Assembly: GCF_020181035.1 (NCBI RefSeq)
Contig: NZ_JAIQYY010000017.1
Span: forward strand, 1,290-65,289
Direction: 5' to 3'
From: Streptomyces sp. CoH27
GTDB taxonomy: Bacteria; Actinomycetota; Actinomycetes; Streptomycetales; Streptomycetaceae
Length of the DNA stretch: 64,000 bases
The translations under genes and the position numbers were made by a program. Of this stretch, positions 1-8,372 are shown in pieces. A model generated the notes under the pieces. That model was not told where the DNA came from. It did no database searches and saw only the letters and a program-made list of their open reading frames with translations. Each line of letters starts with the position of its first letter. The stretch's first letter is position 1.

Positions 1-2
1 TC

Positions 3-479
3 ACCGGCTCGGACGGCCCCTTCACGGTCCACACCCGCTGGATCGAGACCGAGTTCGTCAACGAGATCAAGCCCTTCGCCGCCCCCGCCGACACCGAGGC
101 GGAGGAGGAGACCGGCCGTGAGACGGTCGTCGTCGAGGTGGGCGGCAAGCGCCTGGAGGTCTCCCTCCCCTCGTCCCTCGGCATGTCCCTGGCCCGCACC
201 GGCCTCGCGGCGGGCGCCAAGCCCAAGCGCCGCGCGGCCAAGAAGTCCGGCCCGGTGGCCTCCGGCGACACCCTCGCCTCCCCGATGCAGGGCACGATCG
301 TCAAGATCGCGGTCGAGGAGGGCCAGGAGGTCAACGAGGGCGACCTGATCGTCGTCCTGGAGGCCATGAAGATGGAACAGCCCCTGAACGCCCACAAGGC
401 GGGCACCATCAAGGGCCTGAACGCCGAGGTCGGCGCCTCCATCACGTCGGGCGCGGCGATCTGCGAGATCAAGGACTGA
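3..479 (+). CDS. accA2: Acetyl/propionyl-CoA carboxylase alpha subunit, C-terminal part (partial)
   Basis: This is the C-terminal end (about 158 residues) of a biotin carboxylase/biotin carboxyl carrier fusion; the start lies left of the window. The last 70 residues form a biotinyl domain with the canonical EAMKM motif, and the biotinylated lysine codon is at 369-371. The upstream stretch (WIETEF, then an acidic linker) matches the end of the biotin-carboxylase half in actinobacterial AccA-type proteins. Such subunits pair with separate beta subunits to carboxylate acetyl- or propionyl-CoA, supplying malonyl- and methylmalonyl-CoA. The family call is firm; the specific paralogue name rests on gene order remembered from S. 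coelicolor. Confidence 0.93.
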   Translation, partial: TGSDGPFTVHTRWIETEFVNEIKPFAAPADTEAEEETGRETVVVEVGGKRLEVSLPSSLGMSLARTGLAAGAKPKRRAAKKSGPVASGDTLASPMQGTIVKIAVEEGQEVNEGDLIVVLEAMKMEQPLNAHKAGTIKGLNAEVGASITSGAAICEIKD

Positions 480-674
480 CGGCAAGAGTCTGAGCGACGC
501 CCGGTGGACCGACTGCTTCGGTCTGCCGGGCATCAGCTTTTCAAGCTCGTCCGGGGCAGCCGACTCAGGGGCGCGGGGCTGTGTCTGATCTGCGGCTCGG
601 CCGCGTGGGCGCGACCAGCCGCACAGCACCCGCACCCGCCCGACGACCCCAAGCCCTACGGCGAACAGGCACTC

Positions 675-1610
675 TCAACGCCGGCGCAAATCAGCGACGC
701 GCCCCCGCTCCGCCCCCGCCGGCTGCTCCCCCAGCACCCCGCGCAACCCGCCTCCAGGAACCCCCCGCCTAGGCCCCGGCAGGGACGCGCGCCGTGCCGG
801 GGCCTGCTCACCCCCCGGAGGGGCCCCGTTCGCCCCGGCCACAGCGATCTGCACCCCTTGGTCGGCAAGGGCCTGCAACTCCGTGCCGGCGCGGTCGTCA
901 TGGGCCGGAGGCTCGTCGGTGACCAGCCGGGTGATGAGATCCGTCGGCACGGTCTGGAACATCGTGTCCGTGCCGAGCTTGGAGTGGTCGGCGAGGACCA
1001 CGACCTCCGCGGCGGCCTGCACGAGCGCCCGGTCGACGGACGCCGAGAGCATGTTGGACGTGGAGAGCCCCCGTTCGGCGGTGAGCCCGCTCCCGGACAG
1101 GAAGGCCTTGGACACGCGCAGCCCCTGCAAGGACTGCTCCGCGCCGGAGCCGACGAGGGCGTAGTTGGAGCCGCGCAGGGTGCCGCCGGTCATCACGACC
1201 TCGACCCGGTTGGCATGGGCCAACGCCTGTGCGACCAGAAGGGAGTTGGTGACGACCGTCAGGCCGGGCACCCGCGCGAGCCGGCGAGCCAGCTCCTGCG
1301 TGGTGGTACCCGCCCCGACGACGATGGCCTCGCCCTCTTCGACGAATCCCGCCGCGAGGTCGGCGATGGCCGTCTTCTCGGCGGTCGCGAGATGGGACTT
1401 CTGCGGGAAGCCGGACTCTCGCGTGAACCCGCCCGGCAGTACCGCACCGCCATGCCGGCGGTCGAGGAGTCCTTCGGCCTCCAGTGCCCGCACGTCCCGC
1501 CGTACGGTCACTTCGGAGGTCTGGACGACGCGGGCGAGCTCACGGAGCGACACGGCACCGTTCGCTCGCACCATTTCGAGGATCAATTGGCGACGTTCAG
1601 CAGCGAACAC
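675..1610 (-). CDS. DeoR/GlpR-family transcriptional regulator
   Basis: A 311-residue regulator. Residues 1-57 form the DeoR-type winged helix (ERRQLILEMVR...SEVTVRRDVRALE...RRHGGAV). Residues 75-235 form the DeoRC sensor domain with the VVGAGTTTQELARRL and NSLLVAQALA segments that bind phosphosugars in this family. The usual length is about 255 residues; here a Pro/Gly/Arg-rich tail of about 55 residues follows, possibly a lineage extension. It lies next to nucleoside-breakdown genes, so it may sense a pentose phosphate, but the ligand cannot be read from sequence. A small palindrome, CTGCTTTCAGCAG, at 1638-1650 just upstream could be its own operator. It is the nearest candidate to control the palindromes described elsewhere, though that link is inference. 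Confidence 0.9.
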   Translation of the reverse strand: MFAAERRQLILEMVRANGAVSLRELARVVQTSEVTVRRDVRALEAEGLLDRRHGGAVLPGGFTRESGFPQKSHLATAEKTAIADLAAGFVEEGEAIVVGAGTTTQELARRLARVPGLTVVTNSLLVAQALAHANRVEVVMTGGTLRGSNYALVGSGAEQSLQGLRVSKAFLSGSGLTAERGLSTSNMLSASVDRALVQAAAEVVVLADHSKLGTDTMFQTVPTDLITRLVTDEPPAHDDRAGTELQALADQGVQIAVAGANGAPPGGEQAPARRASLPGPRRGVPGGGLRGVLGEQPAGAERGRVADLRRR

Positions 1611-1683
1611 GAAACTGACAGTAACCCCAGCGACCGTCTGCTTTCAGCAGTTTGCGCCGAATAACAGAAGTTGTTCGCATGGC

Positions 1684-1716
1684 GGGGCGGGAAGTGGTAT
1701 AGGACCTATCCGCCCC
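1684..1716 (-). terminator. Nested hairpin downstream of lpdA-like gene
   Basis: GGGGCGG at 1684-1690 pairs with CCGCCCC at 1710-1716, enclosing a second palindrome ATAGG-A-CCTAT at 1699-1709. It lies 60 bases beyond the end of the minus-strand flavoprotein gene and upstream of the DeoR-type gene, so it could end the first transcript or be a regulatory structure. There is no clear U-run. Confidence 0.35.
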
Positions 1717-1776
1717 GACTATGCCGTACGCACGGGCGACAACTCCCCGTGACCAGCGGGAAGTCGGAACCGGCCG

Positions 1777-3225
1777 TCAGGCCTCCGCGCTCGCCTTGCG
1801 CGTGTGGAGCTGCCTGGCCACCTCCGCGATCGACCCCGAAAGGGAGGGGTACACGGTGAACGCGTTCGCGATCTGTTCGACCGTCAGATTGTTGTCGACG
1901 GCGATCGAGATGGGGTGAATCAGTTCCGAGGCGCGCGGCGCCACGACCACGCCGCCGACGACGATGCCCGTACCCGGCCGGCAGAAGATCTTGACGAAGC
2001 CGTCGCGGATGCCCTGCATCTTGGCGCGCGGGTTGCGCAGCAGCGGGAGCTTGACGACCCTCGCGTCGATCTTGCCCGCGTCCACGTCCGCCTGCGTGTA
2101 GCCGACGGTCGCGATCTCGGGGTCGGTGAAGACGTTGGAGGAGACCGTCTTGAGGTTCAGCGGGGCCACCGCGTCGCCGAGGAAGTGGTACATGGCGATA
2201 CGTCCCTGCATGGCGGCGACGGACGCGAGGGCGAAGACACCGGTCACGTCACCGGCCGCGTAAACGCCGGGGGCGGTGGTCCTGGAGACCTTGTCGGTCC
2301 AGATGTGCCCGGACTCGCGCACCTTGACGCCGGCCTCCTCCAGCCCCAGCCCGGCGCTGTTCGGAATGGCGCCGACCGCCATCAGGCAGTGCGAGCCGCT
2401 GATGACCCGGCCGTCGGCCAGCGTCACCTCGACCCGGTCGCCGACGCGCTTGGCGGACTGGGCGCGGGAGCGGGCCATGACGTTCATGCCACGGCGCCGG
2501 AAGACGTCCTCCAGCACGGCGGCCGCGTCCGGGTCCTCACCCGGCAGCACGCGGTCCCGGGACGAGACGAGCGTGACCTTGGATCCCAGCGCCTGATACG
2601 CGCCGGCGAACTCGGCGCCGGTCACACCGGAGCCGACCACGATGAGCTCCTCGGGCAGCTCGGTGAGGTCGTAGACCTGGGTCCAGTTCAGGATGCGCTC
2701 GCCGTCGGGCTGGGCGTCGGGCAGCTCGCGGGGGTGACCACCGGTCGCGAGGAGGACGGCGTCGGCGGTGAGGGTCTCCTCGGTGCCGTCGGCGGCGGTG
2801 ACGACGACCTTCCGGGACCCGTCGAGGGCCTGCATGCCCTCCAGCCGGCCACGTCCGCGCATGACCCGGGCGCCGGCGCGCGTGACGGAGGCGGTGATGT
2901 CGTGCGACTGGGCGAGGGCCAGCCGCTTCACCCGGCGGTTGACCTTCCCCAGGTCCACGCCGACCACCCGGGCCGCCTGCTCCAGCGGCGGGGTGTCGTC
3001 GGCGACGATGATGCCGAGCTCTTCGTACGACGAGTCGAAGGTCGTCATGACCTCGGCCGTAGCGATTAGGGTCTTCGACGGCACGCAGTCGGTCAGCACC
3101 GACGCTCCGCCCAGACCGTCGCAGTCGACGACGGTCACCTCCGCGCCGAGCTGAGCGGCCACCAGCGCCGCTTCATATCCGCCGGGTCCGCCACCGATGA
3201 TCACGATCCGAGTCACGTACTCCAT
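1777..3225 (-). CDS. lpdA: LpdA-like NAD(P)H-quinone dehydrogenase (flavoprotein disulfide reductase fold)
   Basis: A 482-residue protein with FAD-binding GGGPGGYEAA (residues 11-20), an NAD-binding VVGSGVTGAEFAGAY near 190-205, and the C-terminal dimerisation domain of the dihydrolipoamide dehydrogenase family. The redox disulfide is broken: where lipoamide dehydrogenases have GGTCxxxxC, this protein reads GGASVLTDC, so Ser42 replaces the first cysteine and only Cys47 remains. Mycobacterium tuberculosis LpdA (Rv3303c) shows the same loss and acts as a quinone reductase, so quinone reduction is more likely than lipoamide oxidation. The gene is followed at some distance by the DeoR-type regulator and is divergent from the cyclotransferase-like gene. 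Confidence 0.9.
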   Translation of the reverse strand: MEYVTRIVIIGGGPGGYEAALVAAQLGAEVTVVDCDGLGGASVLTDCVPSKTLIATAEVMTTFDSSYEELGIIVADDTPPLEQAARVVGVDLGKVNRRVKRLALAQSHDITASVTRAGARVMRGRGRLEGMQALDGSRKVVVTAADGTEETLTADAVLLATGGHPRELPDAQPDGERILNWTQVYDLTELPEELIVVGSGVTGAEFAGAYQALGSKVTLVSSRDRVLPGEDPDAAAVLEDVFRRRGMNVMARSRAQSAKRVGDRVEVTLADGRVISGSHCLMAVGAIPNSAGLGLEEAGVKVRESGHIWTDKVSRTTAPGVYAAGDVTGVFALASVAAMQGRIAMYHFLGDAVAPLNLKTVSSNVFTDPEIATVGYTQADVDAGKIDARVVKLPLLRNPRAKMQGIRDGFVKIFCRPGTGIVVGGVVVAPRASELIHPISIAVDNNLTVEQIANAFTVYPSLSGSIAEVARQLHTRKASAEA

Positions 3226-3341
3226 TGTCCCGCACGCTTCAAGGTGCTACTGCCCCGGGGGCGCACGGGAGTGTCCGCGGAGCTTCCCGGGGCACGAGTG
3301 ACGGACGTTCCTCCCGTCGCGCCCTGCCGTACTCTCTCTCC

Positions 3342-3779
3342 ATGTCGCTCTATGCCGCGTACGCCGGCAACCTCGACGCCCGGCTGATGTCCCGCCGCGC
3401 CCCGCACTCCCCGCTGCGCGCCACGGGCTGGCTGAACGGCTGGCGGCTGACGTTCGGCGGTGAGCAGCTGGGCTGGGAGGGCGCGCTGGCGACCCTTGTC
3501 GAGGAGCCGCTCGCGCAGGTCTTCGTCGCCCTGTACGACATCGCACCCATGGACGAGGAGTCGCTGGACCGGTGGGTGGGCGTGGGCCTCGGCATCTACC
3601 GGCGCGCACGCGTGCGCGTGCACACCCTGGACGGCGAGGAGCCGGCCTGGGCGTACGTCCTCGACGGTTACGAGGGCGGCCTGCCCTCGGCGCGCTATCT
3701 GGGCGAGATCGCGGACGCGGCGGAATCGGCGGGCGCACCGCACGACTACGTGATGGAACTCCGCAAGCGCCCCTGCTGA
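3342..3779 (+). CDS. Gamma-glutamylcyclotransferase-like (GGCT/AIG2 fold) protein
   Basis: A 145-residue protein beginning MSLYAAYAGNLD, the N-terminal YxxYAGNL signature of GGCT-like folds. The acidic MDEESLDRWVG stretch and the C-terminal PSARYLGEIADAA segment are typical of actinobacterial members. The ATG at 3342 was chosen because the domain starts there; codons further upstream encode low-complexity residues. The substrate is unknown: members of the fold act on gamma-glutamyl amides, but many are uncharacterised. It is divergent from the lpdA-like gene and precedes the purine nucleoside phosphorylase by 177 bases. Confidence 0.8.
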   Translation: MSLYAAYAGNLDARLMSRRAPHSPLRATGWLNGWRLTFGGEQLGWEGALATLVEEPLAQVFVALYDIAPMDEESLDRWVGVGLGIYRRARVRVHTLDGEEPAWAYVLDGYEGGLPSARYLGEIADAAESAGAPHDYVMELRKRPC

Positions 3780-3918
3780 GCATGAGGGAGTGCGCCCCTG
3801 CCGGCCACAGCGGACTCACAGCTGCCGCCTATAACCCCAGCTGCTCCCAGCTGTCCCTCGTGTCGCTGCTTTCGTCGGAAACGACAAGACAACGATCGCC
3901 ATCCCGTGACGTCTGTCA

Positions 3919-3932
3919 TCTACGCGCGTAGG
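3919..3932. promoter_or_regulatory. Putative nucleoside-regulon operator before purine nucleoside phosphorylase
   Basis: TCTACGCGCGTAGG differs by one base from the perfect palindrome TCTACGCGCGTAGA. It ends 24 bases before the GTG start of the phosphorylase, a position suited to repression. Similar elements lie before deoC, add, the nucleoside ABC ATPase gene and bmpA. Confidence 0.7.
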
Positions 3933-3956
3933 CGAAGAGGAGCTACCCTCGTCGGC

Positions 3957-4781
3957 GTGAACGCATCTCTTCTTCCGGACGACATCCAGGGCGACCCGTA
4001 CGCCGCCGCCGACGCCGCCGCCGCGCGCCTGCGCGAACTCACCGGCGCCGAGACCCACGACGTCGCCCTCGTGATGGGCTCCGGCTGGGCTCCGGCCGTC
4101 GACGCCCTGGGCACCCCCGACGCCGAGTTCCAGGTCACCGAGCTGCCCGGCTTCCCGCCGCCGGCCGTCGAGGGGCACGGCGGCAAGATCCGCTCGTACT
4201 CCTTCGGTGACAAGCGCGCCCTGGTCTTCCTGGGCCGCACGCACTACTACGAGGGCCGTGGCGTGGCGGCCGTCGCCCACGGCGTCCGTACCGCCGTGGC
4301 GGCCGGCTGCAAGACGGTGGTCCTCACCAACGGCTGCGGCGGCCTGCGCGAGGGCATGCGCCCCGGCCAGCCGGTCCTGATCAGCGACCACATCAACCTG
4401 ACGGCGACCTCCCCGATCGTCGGCGCGAACTTCGTCGACCTGACGGACCTCTACTCCCCCCGCCTGCGCGCCCTGTGCAAGGAGATCGACCCGACGCTGG
4501 AGGAGGGCGTGTACGCCCAGTTCCCCGGCCCGCACTACGAGACCCCGGCCGAGATCCGCATGGCCCGTGTCATCGGCGCGGACCTGGTCGGCATGTCCAC
4601 GGTCCTGGAGGCCATCGCCGCCCGCGAGGCCGGCGCCGAGGTCCTCGGCATCTCCCTGGTCACCAACCTGGCCGCCGGCATGACCGGCGAACCCCTCAAC
4701 CACGAGGAGGTCCTCCAGGCGGGCCGCGACTCCGCCGCACGGATGGGGGAGCTGCTGGGCCGGGTGCTGGGCAAGCTGTAA
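3957..4781 (+). CDS. punA: Purine nucleoside phosphorylase (trimeric PNP class)
   Basis: A 274-residue enzyme that splits purine (deoxy)nucleosides with phosphate into base plus (deoxy)ribose-1-phosphate. Visible signatures are VMGSGW (phosphate site), GRTHYYEGRG, TNGCGGL, FPGPHYETPAEIRM and GMSTVLEA, all of the trimeric PNP/MTAP class. The GTG at 3957 (VNASLLPDD) is preferred over an ATG at 3906 because the operator palindrome and a GAGGAG (3937-3942) lie just before it; the ribosome-site spacing is rather long at 14 bases. The mutase gene follows 66 bases later and could handle the sugar-1-phosphate product. Confidence 0.95.
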   Translation: MNASLLPDDIQGDPYAAADAAAARLRELTGAETHDVALVMGSGWAPAVDALGTPDAEFQVTELPGFPPPAVEGHGGKIRSYSFGDKRALVFLGRTHYYEGRGVAAVAHGVRTAVAAGCKTVVLTNGCGGLREGMRPGQPVLISDHINLTATSPIVGANFVDLTDLYSPRLRALCKEIDPTLEEGVYAQFPGPHYETPAEIRMARVIGADLVGMSTVLEAIAAREAGAEVLGISLVTNLAAGMTGEPLNHEEVLQAGRDSAARMGELLGRVLGKL

Positions 4782-4847
4782 ACGGGTGGGCAGACGGGGG
4801 TCCGGGGGCGGACCCCCCAGCAATGACGAGGAGAGGTTGATCCCAAG

Positions 4848-6494
4848 GTGCACGACGATCTCATCAGCAAGGCCAAGGCCTGGCTCGCCGAGGACCCCGA
4901 CCAGGAGACTCGCGACGAACTGGCCAAGCTGATCGACGCCGGTGACGTGAACGAACTGTCGGCCCGGTTCTCCGGCACCCTCCAGTTCGGCACCGCCGGC
5001 CTGCGAGGCGAACTCGGCGCGGGCCCGATGCGCATGAACCGCAGCGTCGTCATCCGCGCCGCCGCCGGCCTCGCCGCGTACCTCAAGAAGCAGGAGCCCC
5101 TCCACGAGGAAAAGGGGGCCGGCCTCGTCGTCATCGGCTACGACGCCCGCCACAAGTCCGCCGACTTCGCCCGGGACACCGCCGCCGTGATGACCGGCGC
5201 CGGGCTGCGCGCGGCGGTCCTCCCCCGCCCGCTCCCCACCCCTGTCCTCGCCTTCGCCATACGGCATCTCGGCGCGGTCGCGGGCGTGGAGGTCACCGCC
5301 AGCCACAACCCGCCCCGGGACAACGGCTACAAGGTCTACCTCGGCGACGGCTCCCAGATCGTGCCGCCCGCCGACGCGGAGATCGCCGCCGAGATCGACG
5401 CGATCGCGAGCCTGCACGACGTACCGCGTCCGGAGTCCGGCTGGGAAACCCTGGACGAGTCGGTCCTGAACGCCTACCTGGCCCGTACGGACGCCGTACT
5501 GGCCCCCGGCTCCCCGCGCACCGCCCGCACGGTCTACACGGCGATGCACGGCGTCGGCAAGGATGTCCTGCTGGCCGCGTTCGCCCGGGCCGGCTTCCCG
5601 GAGCCGGTGCTGGTGGCCGAGCAGGCCGACCCCGACCCGGACTTCCCGACGGTCGCCTTCCCGAACCCGGAGGAGCCGGGCGCGATGGACCTGGCGTTCG
5701 CCCAGGCCCGCGCCACGGACCCGGACCTGGTCATCGCCAACGACCCCGACGCCGACCGCTGCGCGGTGGCCGTCAGGGACGGCGCCGACTGGCGGATGCT
5801 GCGCGGCGACGAGGTCGGCGCGCTGCTCGCCGCGCACCTGGTCCGCCGGGGCGCGACCGGTGTGTTCGCCGAGTCGATCGTCTCCTCCTCCCTCCTCGGC
5901 CGCATCGCCGAGAAGGCGGGCCTGCCCTACGAGGAGACCCTGACCGGCTTCAAGTGGATCGCCCGCGTGGACGGCCTGCGCTACGGCTACGAGGAGGCCC
6001 TCGGCTACTGCGTGGACCCCGAGGGCGTGCGCGACAAGGACGGCATCACGGCGGCGCTCCTGATCACGGAGCTGGCCTCGCTGCTGAAGTCGGAGAACCG
6101 CACCCTCCTGGACCTCCTCGACGACCTCGCCGTGGAGCACGGCCTGCACGCCACGGACCAGCTCTCGGTCCGCGTCCAGGACCTGTCCCTGATCGCCGAC
6201 GCCATGCGCCGCCTGCGCGAACAGCCGCCGACGGAGCTGGCCGGCCTGCCGATCACCCGGTCCGAGGACCTGACCCGGGGCACGGAGCAGCTGCCTCCCA
6301 CGGACGGCCTGCGCTACACGCTGGACGGCGCCCGGGTGATCGTCCGCCCGAGCGGCACCGAGCCCAAGCTGAAGTGCTACCTGGAGGTCGTCGTACCGGT
6401 CGCCGGCCACGCCGGCCTCCCCGCCGCCCACGCCCGCGCGACGGAGCTCCTCGCCGCGATCAAGCGGGACCTGTCGGCAGCCGCCGGCATCTGA
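4848..6494 (+). CDS. Phosphomannomutase/phosphoglucomutase-family phosphosugar mutase
   Basis: A 548-residue alpha-D-phosphohexomutase. FGTAGLRGELG lies near residue 50, the active-site serine is Ser152 in TASHNPP, the magnesium loop DPDADR is near 300, and the phosphate-binding RPSGTEPKLK is close to the C-terminus. Its length and motifs fit the PgcA/PGM2 subgroup, some members of which use pentose phosphates. Next to purine nucleoside phosphorylase, a phosphopentomutase role (ribose-1-P to ribose-5-P) is plausible, and I see no separate DeoB-type gene in this window. Start is GTG at 4848 after GAGGAGAGG. Confidence 0.9.
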   Translation: MHDDLISKAKAWLAEDPDQETRDELAKLIDAGDVNELSARFSGTLQFGTAGLRGELGAGPMRMNRSVVIRAAAGLAAYLKKQEPLHEEKGAGLVVIGYDARHKSADFARDTAAVMTGAGLRAAVLPRPLPTPVLAFAIRHLGAVAGVEVTASHNPPRDNGYKVYLGDGSQIVPPADAEIAAEIDAIASLHDVPRPESGWETLDESVLNAYLARTDAVLAPGSPRTARTVYTAMHGVGKDVLLAAFARAGFPEPVLVAEQADPDPDFPTVAFPNPEEPGAMDLAFAQARATDPDLVIANDPDADRCAVAVRDGADWRMLRGDEVGALLAAHLVRRGATGVFAESIVSSSLLGRIAEKAGLPYEETLTGFKWIARVDGLRYGYEEALGYCVDPEGVRDKDGITAALLITELASLLKSENRTLLDLLDDLAVEHGLHATDQLSVRVQDLSLIADAMRRLREQPPTELAGLPITRSEDLTRGTEQLPPTDGLRYTLDGARVIVRPSGTEPKLKCYLEVVVPVAGHAGLPAAHARATELLAAIKRDLSAAAGI

Positions 6495-6504
6495 TCCGTA
6501 CGAC

Positions 6505-6541
6505 GAGAGGGGGTGCCCCGGCGTCCGGGGCACCCCCTCTC
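6505..6541. terminator. Strong bidirectional terminator
   Basis: A 17-bp perfect inverted repeat (GAGAGGGGGTGCCCCGG and its complement) closes a 3-base loop. It sits between the mutase gene on the plus strand and the PH-domain membrane protein on the minus strand. Confidence 0.92.
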
Positions 6542-6579
6542 ACACCTACGGGCACCGGCCTCCCCCACGGCGGCCCGAC

Positions 6580-7260
6580 TCACCCCGTGACGTACAGAAT
6601 CGCCAGCAGCACCGCACCCGCCACCGCCGGCGCGAGCACCTCGTACGCCCAGCGCACGCTGATCTCCCCCTGCGCCGACTCCGCCTCCCCGCGCCGCTCC
6701 AGCAGCTCGCGCAGGTCGTCCATGGCCTGGTCGGTCTCCGCGCGGGTCGGGCCGGTCGAGAGAGCGGAGCCGGAGCCGGTGCCGAGGCCGCCCAGGCCGC
6801 CGAAGCCGTGCCCCCCGGGGCGGCTGCCACGGGCCGCGTCCGCAGCCGCGCGCGCCCTGCGCGTCTGGGCCTTCTTGCGGGCCCGCAGCGAGACCGGCAG
6901 GGCCCACAGCTGGTACTTGCCGCCCGCCTTGACGACGACCTCGTTGGAGTAGCCGGAGCGCAGCGAGGCGATCTCGCCCCAGGGCAGGCTGATCACGCGG
7001 AAGGGGTTGCGGATCCGCAGCCGGTCCTCGCCGGCGAAGACCGCCGGGCGCAGGGTGAAGGCGACCACCAGCGGCACGGCCAGGATCATCCCGGCGAGCG
7101 CCAGCCACGGCGTACGGCCGTGTCCCCTGAACAGGGCGTCGAAGCCCAGCCAGGCCATGACGGCGAGCAGCAGCACGCCGCCCACGAGCGCCATGGGCGA
7201 GCGGTAGATCCGGTCCTTCGTGACGGGCGACGCGGGTGACTGGTGGTCCGGGGTCGTCAT
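6580..7260 (-). CDS. PH-domain-containing membrane protein
   Basis: A 226-residue protein with two N-terminal membrane segments (about residues 24-43 and 52-71). A bacterial PH-like domain follows (GEDRLRIRNPFRVISLPWGEI, then a strand pattern to VSLRARKK), then a Gly-rich linker, a coiled stretch and a final membrane helix (VLAPAVAGAVLLAILYV). The ATG at 7260 (MTTPDHQSP) is preferred to a start nine codons upstream because it lacks the odd VVSCRIG prefix. Function is unknown; the PH-like fold suggests membrane-surface organisation. It is convergent with the mutase gene and divergent from deoC. Confidence 0.8.
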   Translation of the reverse strand: MTTPDHQSPASPVTKDRIYRSPMALVGGVLLLAVMAWLGFDALFRGHGRTPWLALAGMILAVPLVVAFTLRPAVFAGEDRLRIRNPFRVISLPWGEIASLRSGYSNEVVVKAGGKYQLWALPVSLRARKKAQTRRARAAADAARGSRPGGHGFGGLGGLGTGSGSALSTGPTRAETDQAMDDLRELLERRGEAESAQGEISVRWAYEVLAPAVAGAVLLAILYVTG

Positions 7261-7375
7261 GGCCCCGATTCTGCACGACACCACCACCGGCGGCTCACGT
7301 ACCCCGACGGCCGGTGCTCATCCGTGACCCCGGGGTGAGAGATGAGCAGCCGGAGGGACCCAGGGGTATACATCC

Positions 7376-7389
7376 GCTACGCGCGTAGA
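7376..7389. promoter_or_regulatory. Putative nucleoside-regulon operator before deoC
   Basis: GCTACGCGCGTAGA contains the complete CTACGCGCGTAG core and ends only 12 bases before the GTG of deoC. A TANNNT-type -10 element (TATGCT, 7390-7395) follows it, so the operator would sit between the -35 and -10 regions. Confidence 0.75.
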
Positions 7390-7401
7390 TATGCTCGTCT
7401 G

Positions 7402-8367
7402 GTGACCATGCCCTCTACCGCACCCACAGCACACGCGCTCGCCGACGTCACCGCGTCCGACAGCACGCTGCGCCGCTTCCTGCACGGGCTGCCCGGCGTC
7501 GACGCGGTCGGCCTGGAGGCGCGGGCCGCGTCTCTCGGCACCCGTTCCATCAAGACCACCGCGAAGGCGTACGCCATCGACCTCGCCATCTCGATGGTCG
7601 ACCTGACGACGCTGGAAGGCGCGGACACCCCGGGCAAGGTCCGGGCGCTCGGCGCCAAGGCGGTCCATCCCGACCCCACGGACCGGACGACCCCGACCAC
7701 GGCGGCCGTCTGCGTCTATCCCGATATGGTGGCCGTCGCCAAGGAGGCCGTCGCCGGCTCCGGCGTCAAGGTCGCCTCCGTCGCCACCGCCTTCCCGGCC
7801 GGCCGTGCCGCCCTCGACGTGAAGCTGGCCGACGTCCACGAGGCCGTCGCCGCCGGCGCCGACGAGATCGACATGGTCATCGACCGGGGCGCGTTCCTCG
7901 CTGGCAAGTACCTGAAGGTGTACGACGAGATCGTCGCCGTGAAGCAGGCCTGCGGCGACACCGCCCGGCTGAAGGTCATCTTCGAGACCGGCGAGCTGTC
8001 CACGTACGACAACATCCGCCGCGCCTCCTGGCTCGGCATGCTCGCGGGCGCCGACTTCATCAAGACCTCCACCGGCAAGGTCGCGGTCAACGCGACCCCC
8101 GCCAACACCCTCCTGATGCTGGAGGCCGTACGGGACTTCCGCGCCCAGACCGGCGTCCGGGTCGGCGTGAAGCCGGCCGGCGGCATCCGGACCAGCAAGG
8201 ACGCGATCAAGTTCCTGGTCCTGGTCAACGAGACCGCGGGCGAGGACTGGCTGGACAACCACTGGTTCCGCTTCGGCGCCTCCTCGCTCCTGAACGACCT
8301 GCTGATGCAGCGTCAGAAGCTGGCCACCGGCCGCTACTCCGGCCCCGACTACGTGACGGTGGACTGA
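7402..8367 (+). CDS. deoC: Deoxyribose-phosphate aldolase
   Basis: An approximately 320-residue class I aldolase that cleaves 2-deoxyribose-5-phosphate to glyceraldehyde-3-phosphate and acetaldehyde. The Schiff-base lysine lies in FIKTSTGK (about residue 220); VGVKPAGGIRT supplies the second active-site lysine and the phosphate loop. The start is GTG 7402 or ATG 7408; neither has a ribosome-binding site. If TATGCT at 7390-7395 is the -10 box, transcription would begin almost at the start codon, giving a leaderless message. The following aldehyde dehydrogenase, 5 bases away, would oxidise the acetaldehyde product. Confidence 0.95.
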   Translation: MTMPSTAPTAHALADVTASDSTLRRFLHGLPGVDAVGLEARAASLGTRSIKTTAKAYAIDLAISMVDLTTLEGADTPGKVRALGAKAVHPDPTDRTTPTTAAVCVYPDMVAVAKEAVAGSGVKVASVATAFPAGRAALDVKLADVHEAVAAGADEIDMVIDRGAFLAGKYLKVYDEIVAVKQACGDTARLKVIFETGELSTYDNIRRASWLGMLAGADFIKTSTGKVAVNATPANTLLMLEAVRDFRAQTGVRVGVKPAGGIRTSKDAIKFLVLVNETAGEDWLDNHWFRFGASSLLNDLLMQRQKLATGRYSGPDYVTVD

Positions 8368-8372
8368 TCACC

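Noticed and set aside
504..1664. Long plus-strand open frame opposite the DeoR-type gene
   Set aside because: It is antisense to a regulator with clear domains and has Arg/Pro/Gly-rich composition typical of GC-rich shadow frames.
3816..6533. 905-codon minus-strand frame opposite the phosphorylase and mutase genes
   Set aside because: It spans two well-recognised plus-strand enzymes and a terminator; composition is repetitive Gly/Val/Ala/Asp/Gln, so it is a shadow.
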